From Geminicoccaceae bacterium (GTDB taxonomy: Bacteria > Pseudomonadota > Alphaproteobacteria > Geminicoccales > Geminicoccaceae), in contig AP024683.1 in NCBI GenBank assembly GCA_025999455.1, positions 3,412,451-3,476,450 on the forward strand: a stretch of 64,000 nt of DNA. Direction: 5' to 3'. A model generated the notes under the pieces. The model had not been told where the DNA came from. It saw nothing but the letters and a program-made list of their open reading frames with translations, and made no database searches. Below are positions 8,079 to 16,874 of the stretch, in pieces; position 1 is the stretch's first letter; each line of letters opens with the position of its first letter. The position numbers and the translations under genes are program-made.

Positions 8079-10883
8079 TCAGGCCGCGGGGGCGGGACCG
8101 GCGAGGACCTCGAGCAAACGCCGCTCGACGCGGGCGAGCTTGCTCTTGGCGGTGAGCTTCATGCCGAACACGTCCTTGACGTAGAAGACGTCGACGACCC
8201 GCTCGCCGTAGGTTGCGATGTGCGCGCTCTGGATGACGACGCCGAGCTCCTTCAAGGCCTTGGCGAGATCGTAGAGCAGCCCCGGCCGGTCGCGGCCGTT
8301 GACTTCGATGACCGAGAAGGTGCGGCTCGCGGCGTTGTCGACGAGCACCCGGGGCTCGACCTCGAAGAGCCGCGTGCGGGTCGGCGGGCCGCGTCGGGCG
8401 AGCTCGCGCTCGAGCCACAAGGGATCGGCGAGGGCGCGTTCGATGTTTCGGCGGATCCGCTCGAGCCGCGGCGGATCGTCGATCGCCTGCGCGGTCTCGG
8501 CGTCCTGGAAGCCGAGCACGTCGAGCGCCATGCCGTCGCTCGTCGTGAAGATGTGGGCATCGACGATGCTCGCCCGGCTGACCGCGAGCGCCCCCGCGAT
8601 CTCGAGGAACAGGCCGGGATGGTCGGCCGTGTAGATCAACACCTCGGTACGCGCCCGGAAGGTGTCGACCCGGAAGTCGATCGTGAGCTTGGCACCGGCC
8701 CCGTCGGCGGCGCGGATCAGCTGCGCGTGGCGGAGCTGCTCCTCGAGCGGCAAGCCGAGCCAGTAGCGCGCCACGTGGCGTTCGAGATAGGCCTCGATCT
8801 CGGCAGCCGACCAGGGCTCCTCGGGCAGGGTGGCGAGCGCTTCGGCGAGCCGCTTGCGGGCGGCCTCGGCGCGGGCCGCCTGGCGGCCGGCGAAGTCGCC
8901 CGTCTGCATCGCCGCCGAGGCACCGTGGTAGAGGTCGCGCAGGAGCTGACCTTTCCAGCCGTTCCACACCCCGGGCCCGACCGCCCGGATGTCGGCCGCG
9001 GTCAAGACGAGGAGGAGCTTCAAGCGCTCGGGTGATTGGACCTTGGCGACGAAGTCCTGGACGGTCTTGGGGTCGTCGACGTCGCGCTTGAAGGCGGTGT
9101 CGCTCATCAAGAGGTGGTGGAGGACGAGCCAGCGCACCGTCTCGGTCGTCGCCTCGGCGAGGCCGAAGCGGCGGCACAGCCGTTCGGCGATCTCGGCACC
9201 GATCACGCTGTGGTCGCCACCCCGCCCCTTGCCCAGATCGTGGCAGAAGGTGGCGAGGTAGAGTTCCGTGCGCGACAAGAGCTTGGGCATGATCTCGGTG
9301 GCGATCGGCAGCTCCTCGCGGAGCTCGCCGCGCTCGATCTGCCCGAGCACGTCGATCGCCCGGATGGTGTGCTCGTCGACCGTGTAGACGTGGTAGAGGT
9401 TGCGCTGCATCTGCGCGACCACGCGGCCGAACTCGGGGACGAAGCGGCCGAGCACCCCGGCCTCGTTGAGCCGGGCGAGGGTCAGGGCCGCGTCCTTGCG
9501 GGCGAGCAGCATCTCGAGGAACAGCCGGTTGGCCGCCGGGTCGGCGCGCAAGGTGGCGTCGATCCGCCGCAGATTGGGCCCGATCGCGGTGAGCGCGTGG
9601 GGATGGACGTCGAGACCCCGCTCCTGCGCCAGGTGGAAGAGCTCGAGCATCGCGATCGGCCGGCGCTCGAACAGGTCCGGTTCGGCGATGTCGACGCGCG
9701 CCCCTTGGATCACGAAGCCGCCGATCCGCCGCCGGCCGAAGCCGAACCGGGGCAGGCGGAAGCGGGCGCGGCGCTGGTGCTGCTCCTCGAGGGCGGCGCA
9801 GACGATCCGGGTGAGCGCCCCCACCTCTTTGGCGACCAGGTAGTAGCGCTTCATGAAGCGCTCGACGGCGCGCGTCCGGCCGCGGTCCTTGAAGCCCATC
9901 CGCCGTGCGACCTCGGGCTGCAGCTCGAAGGTGAGCCGCTCCTCCGCCCGGCCGGTGATCCAGTGCAGATGACAGCGGACCGCCCAGAGGAAACGCCGCG
10001 AGCGGCGGAAGGTGGCGAAGTCGCGCGGTGTCAGCACGCCCTTGTCGACGAGTTCGGCCGCGTCCTGGACGCCGTAGAGGAACCGGCCGATCCAAACGAG
10101 CGTCTGGAGATCGCGCAGCCCGCCCTTGCCCTCTTTGACGTTGGGCTCGAGCAGGTAGCGGCTGTCGCCGGTCCGCCGGTGGCGAGCGTCGCGCTCGGCG
10201 AGCTTGGCCTCGATGAACTCGGCCTCGTGGCCCGATCGGACCTCGCGGTCGTAACGGCGGACCAGCTCGTCGAAGAGCGCGCGGTCGCCCCAGAGATGTC
10301 GGGCTTCGAGGAGCGCCGTGCGGACCGAGAGATCCTCGTTGGCGAGCTTGATCGATTCGGATGCCGTGCGCAGCGCGTTGCCGACCTTGAAGCCGAGGTC
10401 CCACAGCCGGTGCATCAGGAACTCGGTCATCTGCTCGACATAGGGCGCCGGCTTGTAGGGGTGCAGGAAGAGGAGGTCGACGTCGGAAAAGGGGGCGAGC
10501 TCGGCGCGGCCGTACCCACCCACTGCGATCACCGCCAAGCGCTCGCCGGTGGTCCGGTTGGCGCTGCCGAACAAACGGCGGTCGGCCCAATCCATGGCGG
10601 CGCGGACGAGCTCGTCGACGAGCTCGGCGAGCTCGCGGTGGACCTGCTCGGGCGCGCCGCCGGCCTCGAAGAAGGCGCGGATCGCCGCGCGACCCTCGGC
10701 GAGCCGGGCCGCGAGGATCCGATCGAGCTCCTCGACCGTGCGCGCCTCGCCGCCGAGCGGTGCGGCGAGCGGCGGGCGCACCGCCGGCGAAGCTGCGAGC
10801 ACCGTCGCCACGCTCAGGCCTCGCAGCCGGGCGCGATCGGGCGGTTCGCGCCAGCCGGTCGCACCGGGGCTCTCCTTGTCCAC
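8079..10883 (-). CDS. glnD: bifunctional uridylyltransferase/uridylyl-removing enzyme GlnD
   Basis: Nitrogen-status sensor that uridylylates and de-uridylylates PII proteins in response to glutamine. The 934 residues show all domains in order: nucleotidyltransferase (VGGYGRAELAPFSDVDLLFL, residues 121-140), the GlnD_UR_UTase helical part (NVKEGKGGLRDLQTL), the HD hydrolase (TFCHDLGKGRGGDHS), and two C-terminal ACT domains (YTADHPGLFLEIAGAL and NGRDRPGLLYDLAKAL). Key residues are intact. It heads the minus-strand block and is divergent from ccmD with only about 60 bases between the starts. No PII gene is in the window. Confidence 0.97.
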   Translation of the reverse strand: MDKESPGATGWREPPDRARLRGLSVATVLAASPAVRPPLAAPLGGEARTVEELDRILAARLAEGRAAIRAFFEAGGAPEQVHRELAELVDELVRAAMDWADRRLFGSANRTTGERLAVIAVGGYGRAELAPFSDVDLLFLHPYKPAPYVEQMTEFLMHRLWDLGFKVGNALRTASESIKLANEDLSVRTALLEARHLWGDRALFDELVRRYDREVRSGHEAEFIEAKLAERDARHRRTGDSRYLLEPNVKEGKGGLRDLQTLVWIGRFLYGVQDAAELVDKGVLTPRDFATFRRSRRFLWAVRCHLHWITGRAEERLTFELQPEVARRMGFKDRGRTRAVERFMKRYYLVAKEVGALTRIVCAALEEQHQRRARFRLPRFGFGRRRIGGFVIQGARVDIAEPDLFERRPIAMLELFHLAQERGLDVHPHALTAIGPNLRRIDATLRADPAANRLFLEMLLARKDAALTLARLNEAGVLGRFVPEFGRVVAQMQRNLYHVYTVDEHTIRAIDVLGQIERGELREELPIATEIMPKLLSRTELYLATFCHDLGKGRGGDHSVIGAEIAERLCRRFGLAEATTETVRWLVLHHLLMSDTAFKRDVDDPKTVQDFVAKVQSPERLKLLLVLTAADIRAVGPGVWNGWKGQLLRDLYHGASAAMQTGDFAGRQAARAEAARKRLAEALATLPEEPWSAAEIEAYLERHVARYWLGLPLEEQLRHAQLIRAADGAGAKLTIDFRVDTFRARTEVLIYTADHPGLFLEIAGALAVSRASIVDAHIFTTSDGMALDVLGFQDAETAQAIDDPPRLERIRRNIERALADPLWLERELARRGPPTRTRLFEVEPRVLVDNAASRTFSVIEVNGRDRPGLLYDLAKALKELGVVIQSAHIATYGERVVDVFYVKDVFGMKLTAKSKLARVERRLLEVLAGPAPAA

Positions 10884-10945
10884 CGCACCTCGGCTGCTAT
10901 CCTTTCCGGCAACGTGTTGTCGAAGCTCGGGTCGGAACGACGGCG

Positions 10946-11170
10946 GTGCGCGACTTCCTCGCCATGGGCGGCTACGGAGCCTATGTCTGGTCGGCCTACG
11001 GCATCACGCTCGCCGTCATGGTGGGGCTGTTCTGGCAGAGCTGGCAGCGGGCGCGCAAGCGTACGGCGGAGGCCGAGCGGCTGCGCGCCGAGCGACGCGC
11101 CGAGGCGCGCCGCCCGCCGCGGCCGATCGTGGCCGAACGGCGGCCGGCCAACCCGCCCGCCGAGCGCTGA
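10946..11170 (+). CDS. ccmD: heme exporter protein CcmD
   Basis: Small single-span membrane protein that releases holo-CcmE from the CcmABC complex during cytochrome c maturation. The sequence VRDFLAMGGYGAYVWSAYGI matches the usual CcmD opening, followed by one membrane helix and a basic tail (RARKRTAEAERLRAERRAEA). The GTG is preferred because the family normally begins a few residues before LAMGGYxAYVWxAYG; an ATG at 10964 is the alternative. At 74 residues it is a little long because of an Arg/Pro-rich C-terminus. It is the first gene of the ccmDEFGHI run; ccmA, ccmB and ccmC are absent from the window. Confidence 0.88.
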   Translation: MRDFLAMGGYGAYVWSAYGITLAVMVGLFWQSWQRARKRTAEAERLRAERRAEARRPPRPIVAERRPANPPAER

Positions 11171-11188
11171 GCGCGGAGGGGCCGGAAC

Positions 11189-11644
11189 ATGCGCTTGCGC
11201 AAGCGACAGCGGCTGCTGCTCGTGGTGCTCGTCCTGCTCCTCGGCGCCGGATCGGCCGCGTTGGTGCTGGCCGCTCTGGGCGAGAAGGTCTCGCTCTTCG
11301 TCTCGCCGAGCGATCTCGTGGCACGGCCGCTCGAGCCCGGCCGCAGCCTCCGGCTCGGCGGACTCGTCGAGCCGGGGAGCGTGGAGCGCGGGGCGGACGG
11401 CGAGGTGCGCTTTTCGATCACCGACGGTGCCCACAGCGTTCCCGTCGTCTATCGCGGTGTGCTGCCGGATCTGTTCCGCGAGGGCCAGGGGATCGTGACG
11501 CAAGGCCGCCTCGAAGCCGGTGGGGTGTTCCGGGCGAGCGAGGTGCTCGCCAAGCACGACGAGAACTACATGCCGAAGGAGGTCGCGGACGCGCTCAAGC
11601 GCTCGGGCCATTGGAAGGACGGTGCCGTGGAGGCGCAGCGGTGA
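11189..11644 (+). CDS. ccmE: cytochrome c maturation heme chaperone CcmE
   Basis: Periplasmic, membrane-anchored OB-fold protein that binds heme covalently and passes it to CcmF/H. It has an N-terminal signal anchor (RLRKRQRLLLVVLVLLLGAG) and the heme-attachment motif LAKHDENYMP with His123 and Tyr127. At 151 residues it is of normal size. The ATG follows a purine-rich SD (GGAGGGG). Its stop overlaps the ccmF GTG by 4 bases. Confidence 0.97.
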   Translation: MRLRKRQRLLLVVLVLLLGAGSAALVLAALGEKVSLFVSPSDLVARPLEPGRSLRLGGLVEPGSVERGADGEVRFSITDGAHSVPVVYRGVLPDLFREGQGIVTQGRLEAGGVFRASEVLAKHDENYMPKEVADALKRSGHWKDGAVEAQR

Positions 11645-13620
11645 TCGCCGAACTCGGGCATTTCGCGCTCGTCCTCGCCTTCGCGGTCGCGATCGTTCAA
11701 GGCACCCTCCCGCTCCTCGGTGCCGCCCGGCGCGACGCGGCCCTGGTCGCGGTCGCCCCACCCGCGGCGCTCGTCCAGCTCCTGCTGATCTCGATCGCCT
11801 TCGGCGCGCTCGTCCACCTCTACGTCGTCTCCGATTTCTCGGTCGCCAACGTCGCCGCCAATTCCCACCAGTCGAAGCCGCTCGTCTACCGGATCAGCGG
11901 TGTTTGGGGGAACCACGAAGGCTCGCTCCTGCTCTGGGTGTGGATCCTGGCGCTCTTCGGTTCCGCGGTCGCGGCGTTCGGCGGCAACCTCCCCGTCCTC
12001 TTCAAGTCCCGCGTGCTCGCGATCCAGGCCCTGATCGGGGTCGGTTTCCTCGCCTTCATGCTGTTCACCTCGAACCCGTTCGAGCGCCTCGATCCGGCGC
12101 CGCTCGAGGGCCGTGGCCTCAACCCGATCCTCCAAGATCCCGGCCTCGCGATGCACCCGCCCATGCTCTATCTGGGCTACGTGGGCTTCTCGACGACCTT
12201 TTCCTTCGCGATCGCCGGGCTGCTCGAGGGCCGCATCGATCCCTCTTGGGCGCGCTGGCTCCGACCCTGGACGCTCGCCGCTTGGACCGCGCTCACCCTC
12301 GGCATCGCGCTCGGCTCCTGGTGGGCCTATTACGAGCTCGGCTGGGGCGGCTTCTGGTTCTGGGACCCGGTCGAGAACGCCTCCTTCATGCCCTGGCTCG
12401 CGGGCACGGCCCTCCTCCATTCGGCGATCGTCGTCGAGAAGCGCGACACGCTCAAGAGCTGGACCATCCTGCTCGCGATCTTGACCTTCGCGCTCTCGCT
12501 CCTGGGCACCTTCCTCGTGCGCTCGGGCGTGCTCACCTCCGTCCACGCCTTCGCCTCCGACCCGGCCCGAGGTGTGTTCATCCTGGCATTGCTCGTCGTG
12601 GCCGTGGGCGGTGCGCTCGCCCTTTACGCCTGGCGCGCGCCCTCGCTCCAGGGTGGCGGGATGTTCGCGCCGGTCTCGCGCGAAGGCGCCCTCCTCCTCA
12701 ACAATCTCTTGTTGGCCTCCGCCACCGCGACGGTCCTGCTCGGCACGCTCTATCCCCTGGCGCTCGACGTGGTGGGCGGCCCCAAGATCTCGGTGGGCCC
12801 GCCCTACTTCAACGCGACCTTCGTGCCCTTGATGATCCCGCTCTTCCTCGCCCTGCCGATCGGGGCGGTGCTCGCTTGGAAGCGGGGGGAGCTCGGCGGC
12901 GCGCTGCAGCGGCTCTGGCTCGCCGCCGCGGCGACCCTCGGGGTGTCGATCGTTCTCCTGCTCGTGAGCGACCTCGCCCGCGGTCTCGCGATCCTGGGCT
13001 ACGGCTTGGGCCTCTGGCTGATCCTCGGCTCGCTCGCCGATCCGCTCGGCCGGGCAGCGCTGCCGGGCGGCGGGCTCGCCCGCTTCTGGCGCCGGCTCTG
13101 CGGTTTGCCGCGCGCTTCCTGGGCGATGGTCGTCGCCCATGTCGGGCTCGGCGTGCTCGTGATCGGCGTCACCGCGACCTCGACCGGGCAGAGCGAGCGC
13201 ATCCTCGCGATGAAGCCCGGCGAAGTGGCCGAGCTCGCCGGCTATTCGGTGCGCTTCGAAGGGGTGCGCGAGGTCCGCGGCCCGAACTGGATCGCCCAGC
13301 GCGGCACCTTCGCGGTGAGCCGGGACGGCGCGTTCGTGGCCGAGATCGCCTCCGACAAGCGCTTCTTCGTCGTCGAGCAGCGCCCCACGACCGAGGCCGG
13401 GATCCACACGACGCTGTGGCGCGATCTCTATTTCGTTCTGGGAGAGCCGGCGCCCGACGGCGCTTGGACCGTCCGGCTCTACCACAACCCGCTGGTCGTC
13501 TGGATCTGGGGCGGGGCGGTGCTCATGGCGCTGGGCGGGCTCCTGTCGCTCTCGGATCGGCGCTTCCGGGTGGGCGCGCCGCGCCCGGCGCGGGTGCCCG
13601 CGGCGGTTCCGGCCGAATGA
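11641..13620 (+). CDS. ccmF: cytochrome c heme lyase subunit CcmF
   Basis: Large polytopic heme-handling protein (659 residues, about 15 helices) that with CcmH reduces and attaches heme to apocytochrome c. The WWD-type domain is present as GWGGFWFWDPVENASFMPWL, with the preceding GVWGNHEGSLLLWVWIL and periplasmic His residues such as in ILQDPGLAMHPPMLY. The GTG start overlaps the ccmE stop. It is followed at once by ccmG, whose ATG overlaps the ccmF stop, so ccmE-F-G are translationally coupled. Confidence 0.97.
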   Translation: MIAELGHFALVLAFAVAIVQGTLPLLGAARRDAALVAVAPPAALVQLLLISIAFGALVHLYVVSDFSVANVAANSHQSKPLVYRISGVWGNHEGSLLLWVWILALFGSAVAAFGGNLPVLFKSRVLAIQALIGVGFLAFMLFTSNPFERLDPAPLEGRGLNPILQDPGLAMHPPMLYLGYVGFSTTFSFAIAGLLEGRIDPSWARWLRPWTLAAWTALTLGIALGSWWAYYELGWGGFWFWDPVENASFMPWLAGTALLHSAIVVEKRDTLKSWTILLAILTFALSLLGTFLVRSGVLTSVHAFASDPARGVFILALLVVAVGGALALYAWRAPSLQGGGMFAPVSREGALLLNNLLLASATATVLLGTLYPLALDVVGGPKISVGPPYFNATFVPLMIPLFLALPIGAVLAWKRGELGGALQRLWLAAAATLGVSIVLLLVSDLARGLAILGYGLGLWLILGSLADPLGRAALPGGGLARFWRRLCGLPRASWAMVVAHVGLGVLVIGVTATSTGQSERILAMKPGEVAELAGYSVRFEGVREVRGPNWIAQRGTFAVSRDGAFVAEIASDKRFFVVEQRPTTEAGIHTTLWRDLYFVLGEPAPDGAWTVRLYHNPLVVWIWGGAVLMALGGLLSLSDRRFRVGAPRPARVPAAVPAE

Positions 13621-14189
13621 GCGCCAGCCTCGAACAGCCGGCCGCGGCACGGCCGTCCCGGCGCGGCTGGCTCTTTCTCCTGCCGGTCCTGGCCTTCGCC
13701 GCGGTCGGTGTCGTGTTGGCTCTGGGGCTCGGGCGCGATCCGCAGACCCTGCCCTCGGTCCTGATCGACAAGCCGGCCCCGAGCTTCGCCCTGCCGCCGC
13801 TCCCCGGTCGCGACGAGCGCGGCTTCTCGAGCGCCGATCTCGGCGGCCGGCCGATGCTCGTCAACGTCTTCGCCTCCTGGTGTGTGCCCTGCCGGATCGA
13901 GCATCCGGTGCTCGACCAGCTCGCGCGGGAAGGCGTCACGATCCACGCCATCAATTACAAGGACGCGCCCGAAGACGCGCTCGCTTTCCTGCGCGCGCTG
14001 GGCGATCCGTTCACCCGGATCGGCGCGGATCGCCAGGGTCGAGCGGCGATCGACTGGGGTGTCTACGGCGTCCCGGAGACCTTCGTGATCGATCGCGACG
14101 GGCGGATCCGCTACCGCCACGTGGGGCCCTTGCAGCCACGCGACCTCGAGCAGACGATCCGCCCCCTGCTCGAAAAGCTCGCGCGATGA
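13617..14189 (+). CDS. ccmG: thiol:disulfide interchange protein CcmG/DsbE
   Basis: Membrane-anchored periplasmic thioredoxin that keeps the apocytochrome c CxxCH thiols (or CcmH) reduced. One N-terminal membrane helix (about 17-38) is followed by a thioredoxin fold with the active site WCVPC (C89, C92) and the cis-Pro region GVYGVPETFVID. At 190 residues it fits the DsbE family. Start and stop both overlap neighbours by 4 bases (ccmF and ccmH). Confidence 0.96.
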   Translation: MSASLEQPAAARPSRRGWLFLLPVLAFAAVGVVLALGLGRDPQTLPSVLIDKPAPSFALPPLPGRDERGFSSADLGGRPMLVNVFASWCVPCRIEHPVLDQLAREGVTIHAINYKDAPEDALAFLRALGDPFTRIGADRQGRAAIDWGVYGVPETFVIDRDGRIRYRHVGPLQPRDLEQTIRPLLEKLAR

Positions 14190-14674
14190 CCTCGCGGCCC
14201 CTGCTCGCCCTCCTCTTCGCGGGCATGCTCGCCATCGGCCCCGCTCGGGCGGCGACCTCGCCCGACGAGATCCTGCCCGACCCGGCCCTCGAGGCGCGCG
14301 CCCGGGCCCTCGGCAAGGAGCTCCGCTGCCTCGTCTGTCAGAACCAGTCGATCGACGATTCCGACGCGCCCTTGGCCAAGGACCTCAGGCGGATCGTGCG
14401 CGAGCGGCTTTTGGCCGGGGACAGCGACGCCGCGATCAAGCGCCACCTGGTCGAACGCTACGGCGACTTCGTCCTGCTCGAACCGCCCTTCAAGCCCGCC
14501 ACCTGGCTCCTTTGGATCGGGCCCTTCCTCGTACTCCTGGCGGGCGGCGGCCTCGCGCTCGCGTTCCTCCGCCGCCGGCCGGCGCTCCCGGCCGAGCCCG
14601 AAGAGCTCGACCCGGCCGAACGGCAGCGGCTCGAGGCCCTGCTCGCGAGCGACCCGCGCGACCGCCCGGCATGA
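14186..14674 (+). CDS. ccmH: cytochrome c maturation protein CcmH/CycL
   Basis: Membrane-anchored thiol oxidoreductase of the heme lyase complex. It has a cleavable signal (LLALLFAGMLAIGPARAA), the LRCLVCQNQSIDDSDAPLAKD motif with the redox pair LRCxxC, and a C-terminal membrane span (TWLLWIGPFLVLLAGGGLAL). At 162 residues it is the short CycL type, with the TPR part encoded separately by ccmI just downstream. Coupled by ATGA overlaps on both sides. Confidence 0.96.
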   Translation: MTSRPLLALLFAGMLAIGPARAATSPDEILPDPALEARARALGKELRCLVCQNQSIDDSDAPLAKDLRRIVRERLLAGDSDAAIKRHLVERYGDFVLLEPPFKPATWLLWIGPFLVLLAGGGLALAFLRRRPALPAEPEELDPAERQRLEALLASDPRDRPA

Positions 14675-16104
14675 CCACCCAGCTGCTCGTTTTCGGGCTC
14701 TTGACGCTCGTCGCGCTCGCCGCCCTGGCCTGGCCGCTCCTGCGCCGGCAGGGACGCGAGGCCGAGCGGCCCGAGCTCGCCGTCTACAAGGACCAGCTCG
14801 CCGAGCTCGAGCGCGACCTCGCCCGCGGCCTGATCGGCGCCGACGAAGCCGCCGCCGCCCGACGCGAGATCGAACGCCGGCTGTTGCGCGCCGCCTCGGC
14901 CTCGGGACCGGCGCTCGCCTCGACCCCGCTCGGCAAAGCCCTGGTCGCCGTCGCGCTTCTGCTCGTTCCGACGGTGGCCGGATTGACCTATGCACGGTTG
15001 GGCTCGCCGCACCTGCCGGACCAGCCGCTCGCCGCGCGCCCGACCCCGCCGCAGCAGGGCCCCGACATCCGCGAGATGGTCGCGAGGCTCGAGCAGCGGC
15101 TCGAGCGCGAGCCCGACTCCCTCGACGGCTGGCTCTTGCTCGCCCGCTCGAAGGCCGCGCTCGGCGATCCGCTCGGCGGGATCGTCGCGGCCCGCCGTGC
15201 GGTGGCGCTCGCCCCGAATTCGACCGCGGCGCTGATCGCCCTCGCCGAGCTCTTGACCCAGGCGGGCGGTGGGGTCGTGCCGGCCGAGGCCCGCGAGCTC
15301 TTCGAGGCGGTCCACGCGCGCGAGCCGAACGAGCCGCGGGCCGCCTATTATCTCGGGCTCGCGGCCGCGCAGAGCGGTGATCGCGAACGCGCGCTTTCGA
15401 CCTGGGAAGAGCTCTTGGCCCGAGCCTCCCCCGAGGTGCCGTGGCGCACCGCGGTCGAGGCTGCGATCCGCGAAGCGGCTCGTGCGGCCGGGATCGAGGT
15501 CGAGCCGATGCTCGCCCGGGCCCGCACGCGTGCGAGCGAGAACCGGACCGCCGCGGCGGCGACGGACGGGGCGGGCCGCGACGGTGGCGCGGCGCAGGCG
15601 CCGCCCCCCGACGTCGCGGAACGGGCCCGGGCGATCGCCGCGCTGCCGCCGGAAGAACGCGCCGCGGCGATCCGCGGCATGGTCGAAAGTCTCGCGGCAA
15701 GGCTGGAGGCCGAGGGTGGAGACGCCGAGGGCTGGGTCCGGCTCGGCCGCGCCCGCGTCGTCCTGGGCGACGTCGAGGCGGCGCGGGCGGCCTTCGCCCG
15801 GGCGCTCGCGCTCCGCCCCGAGGACCCGGCGATCCTCTCCGACTATGCCGGTACGCTCCTCGGCCCCGCCGACGGCGCGAACGGCCTACCGGAGGTCGGG
15901 CCGGAAGCGCGCGCGGCTTACGAGAAGCTCGCGATCCTCGCCCCGGACGATCCCGAGCCCTGGTGGTATCTCGGGATCGCCGCCTTGCAGTCCGGCCGCC
16001 CCGAGGAAGCGCGCCGGCATTGGCAGCGGGTCCTTTCGCTCCTGCCCGCCGAGCACCCCGACCGTTCGGCGATCGCCGCCAAGCTCCGCGAGGTGGGCGG
16101 GTAG
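14671..16104 (+). CDS. ccmI: c-type cytochrome biogenesis protein CcmI/CycH (TPR)
   Basis: Apocytochrome c chaperone of the heme ligation complex. The first part is the two-span CcmI-1 membrane domain (FGLLTLVALAALAWPLLRR, then VYKDQLAELERDLARGLIGA, then a second helix near residue 95). The rest is periplasmic with TPR-like repeats (for example DSLDGWLLLARSKAALGDP and AEGWVRLGRARVVLGDVEAA). At 477 residues it is full length. It is the last gene of the ccm operon and is convergent with moaE; a 50-base GC-rich gap separates them. Confidence 0.93.
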   Translation: MTTQLLVFGLLTLVALAALAWPLLRRQGREAERPELAVYKDQLAELERDLARGLIGADEAAAARREIERRLLRAASASGPALASTPLGKALVAVALLLVPTVAGLTYARLGSPHLPDQPLAARPTPPQQGPDIREMVARLEQRLEREPDSLDGWLLLARSKAALGDPLGGIVAARRAVALAPNSTAALIALAELLTQAGGGVVPAEARELFEAVHAREPNEPRAAYYLGLAAAQSGDRERALSTWEELLARASPEVPWRTAVEAAIREAARAAGIEVEPMLARARTRASENRTAAAATDGAGRDGGAAQAPPPDVAERARAIAALPPEERAAAIRGMVESLAARLEAEGGDAEGWVRLGRARVVLGDVEAARAAFARALALRPEDPAILSDYAGTLLGPADGANGLPEVGPEARAAYEKLAILAPDDPEPWWYLGIAALQSGRPEEARRHWQRVLSLLPAEHPDRSAIAAKLREVGG

Positions 16105-16154
16105 ACCCGGCGTCGCCACGCCGAGCCGCGCCGCCGGCGTCCCGACTGGGAACG

Positions 16155-16610
16155 TCAGCGCCGCTCCCAGCGCGCGGCGGCTTCGTCGTCGCTCGCTCGC
16201 GCCTCGACCCAGCGGGCGCCCGAGGACGTCTCCTCGAGCTTCCAGAAGGGCGCTTTGGTCTTGAGCCAGTCGATCAAAAAGGCGCAGGCCTCGAGCGCCG
16301 CCGCCCGGTGCGCGCTCGCGGTCGCGACGAGGACGATCGGCTCGCCGGGTAGCATCCGCCCGACCCGGTGGATGACGAGCACGTCGAGGAGCGGCCAGCG
16401 GGCCCGCGCCTCGGCCTCGATCCGGGCGAGCTGCCGCTCGGTCATCCCGGGGTAATGCTCGAGCGCCATGGCGAGGATGCGCTCGCCGCCGTGCTCGTCG
16501 CGGACCAGGCCCGTGAAGCTCGCGACCGCACCCACGTCGCTGCGGCCGCGCGCGAAGGTGGCGAGCTCGGCCGCCGGATCGAACGGTGCCTCGACGACGC
16601 GGACGGTCAT
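16155..16610 (-). CDS. moaE: molybdopterin synthase catalytic subunit MoaE
   Basis: Large subunit of molybdopterin synthase, which converts cyclic pyranopterin monophosphate to molybdopterin using sulfur from the MoaD thiocarboxylate. Typical stretches are GAVASFTGLVRDEHGGERI, LEHYPGMTERQLARIEAEA, IHRVGRMLPGEPIVLVATAS and the catalytic Lys region LKTKAPFWKLEE. Length (151) is normal. Overlaps the moaD stop by 4 bases. Confidence 0.97.
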   Translation of the reverse strand: MTVRVVEAPFDPAAELATFARGRSDVGAVASFTGLVRDEHGGERILAMALEHYPGMTERQLARIEAEARARWPLLDVLVIHRVGRMLPGEPIVLVATASAHRAAALEACAFLIDWLKTKAPFWKLEETSSGARWVEARASDDEAAARWERR

Positions 16611-16858
16611 CCGCCCGTGACCGGTGGGAAGAACGCCACCTCCCGGGCACCGGCGAGCGGCCGATCGTCGTCGGCGAACTCCTGGTCGACCGCGGCCCGG
16701 ACCACACCCTTGGCGGCGCAGGCTTCGGCGAAGCGCGGATGGCGGGTCCCGAGCCAGGCTTTGAGGCCACCCACGGTGGTGACCTCGGCCGGCAGGTCGA
16801 GCTCCTCTTCGGCCACGCCCACCCGCTGTTTGAGCCAGGCGAAGTAGCGGATGCGCAT
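16607..16858 (-). CDS. moaD: molybdopterin synthase sulfur carrier subunit MoaD
   Basis: Ubiquitin-like 83-residue sulfur carrier ending in the required Gly-Gly (FFPPVTGG), which becomes a thiocarboxylate and donates sulfur through MoaE. The opening MRIRYFAWLKQRVGVAEEEL is typical. It lies between pgsA and moaE in the common alphaproteobacterial order uvrC-pgsA-moaD-moaE. Confidence 0.96.
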   Translation of the reverse strand: MRIRYFAWLKQRVGVAEEELDLPAEVTTVGGLKAWLGTRHPRFAEACAAKGVVRAAVDQEFADDDRPLAGAREVAFFPPVTGG

Positions 16859-16874
16859 TGCGCGATCGTCCCGT

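Noticed and set aside
7906-10590. 894-residue open frame on the minus strand overlapping glnD and the BenE-type gene
   Set aside because: Arg/Pro-rich shifted reading; glnD in its true frame covers the same bases with all domains intact.
9036-11498. 820-residue plus-strand frame opposite glnD
   Set aside because: Antisense shadow of glnD that then passes out of frame through ccmD and ccmE.
16105-16154. Bidirectional terminator between ccmI and moaE
   Set aside because: Only a weak 6-base stem (cggcgt/acgccg) and no T-run; not enough to call.
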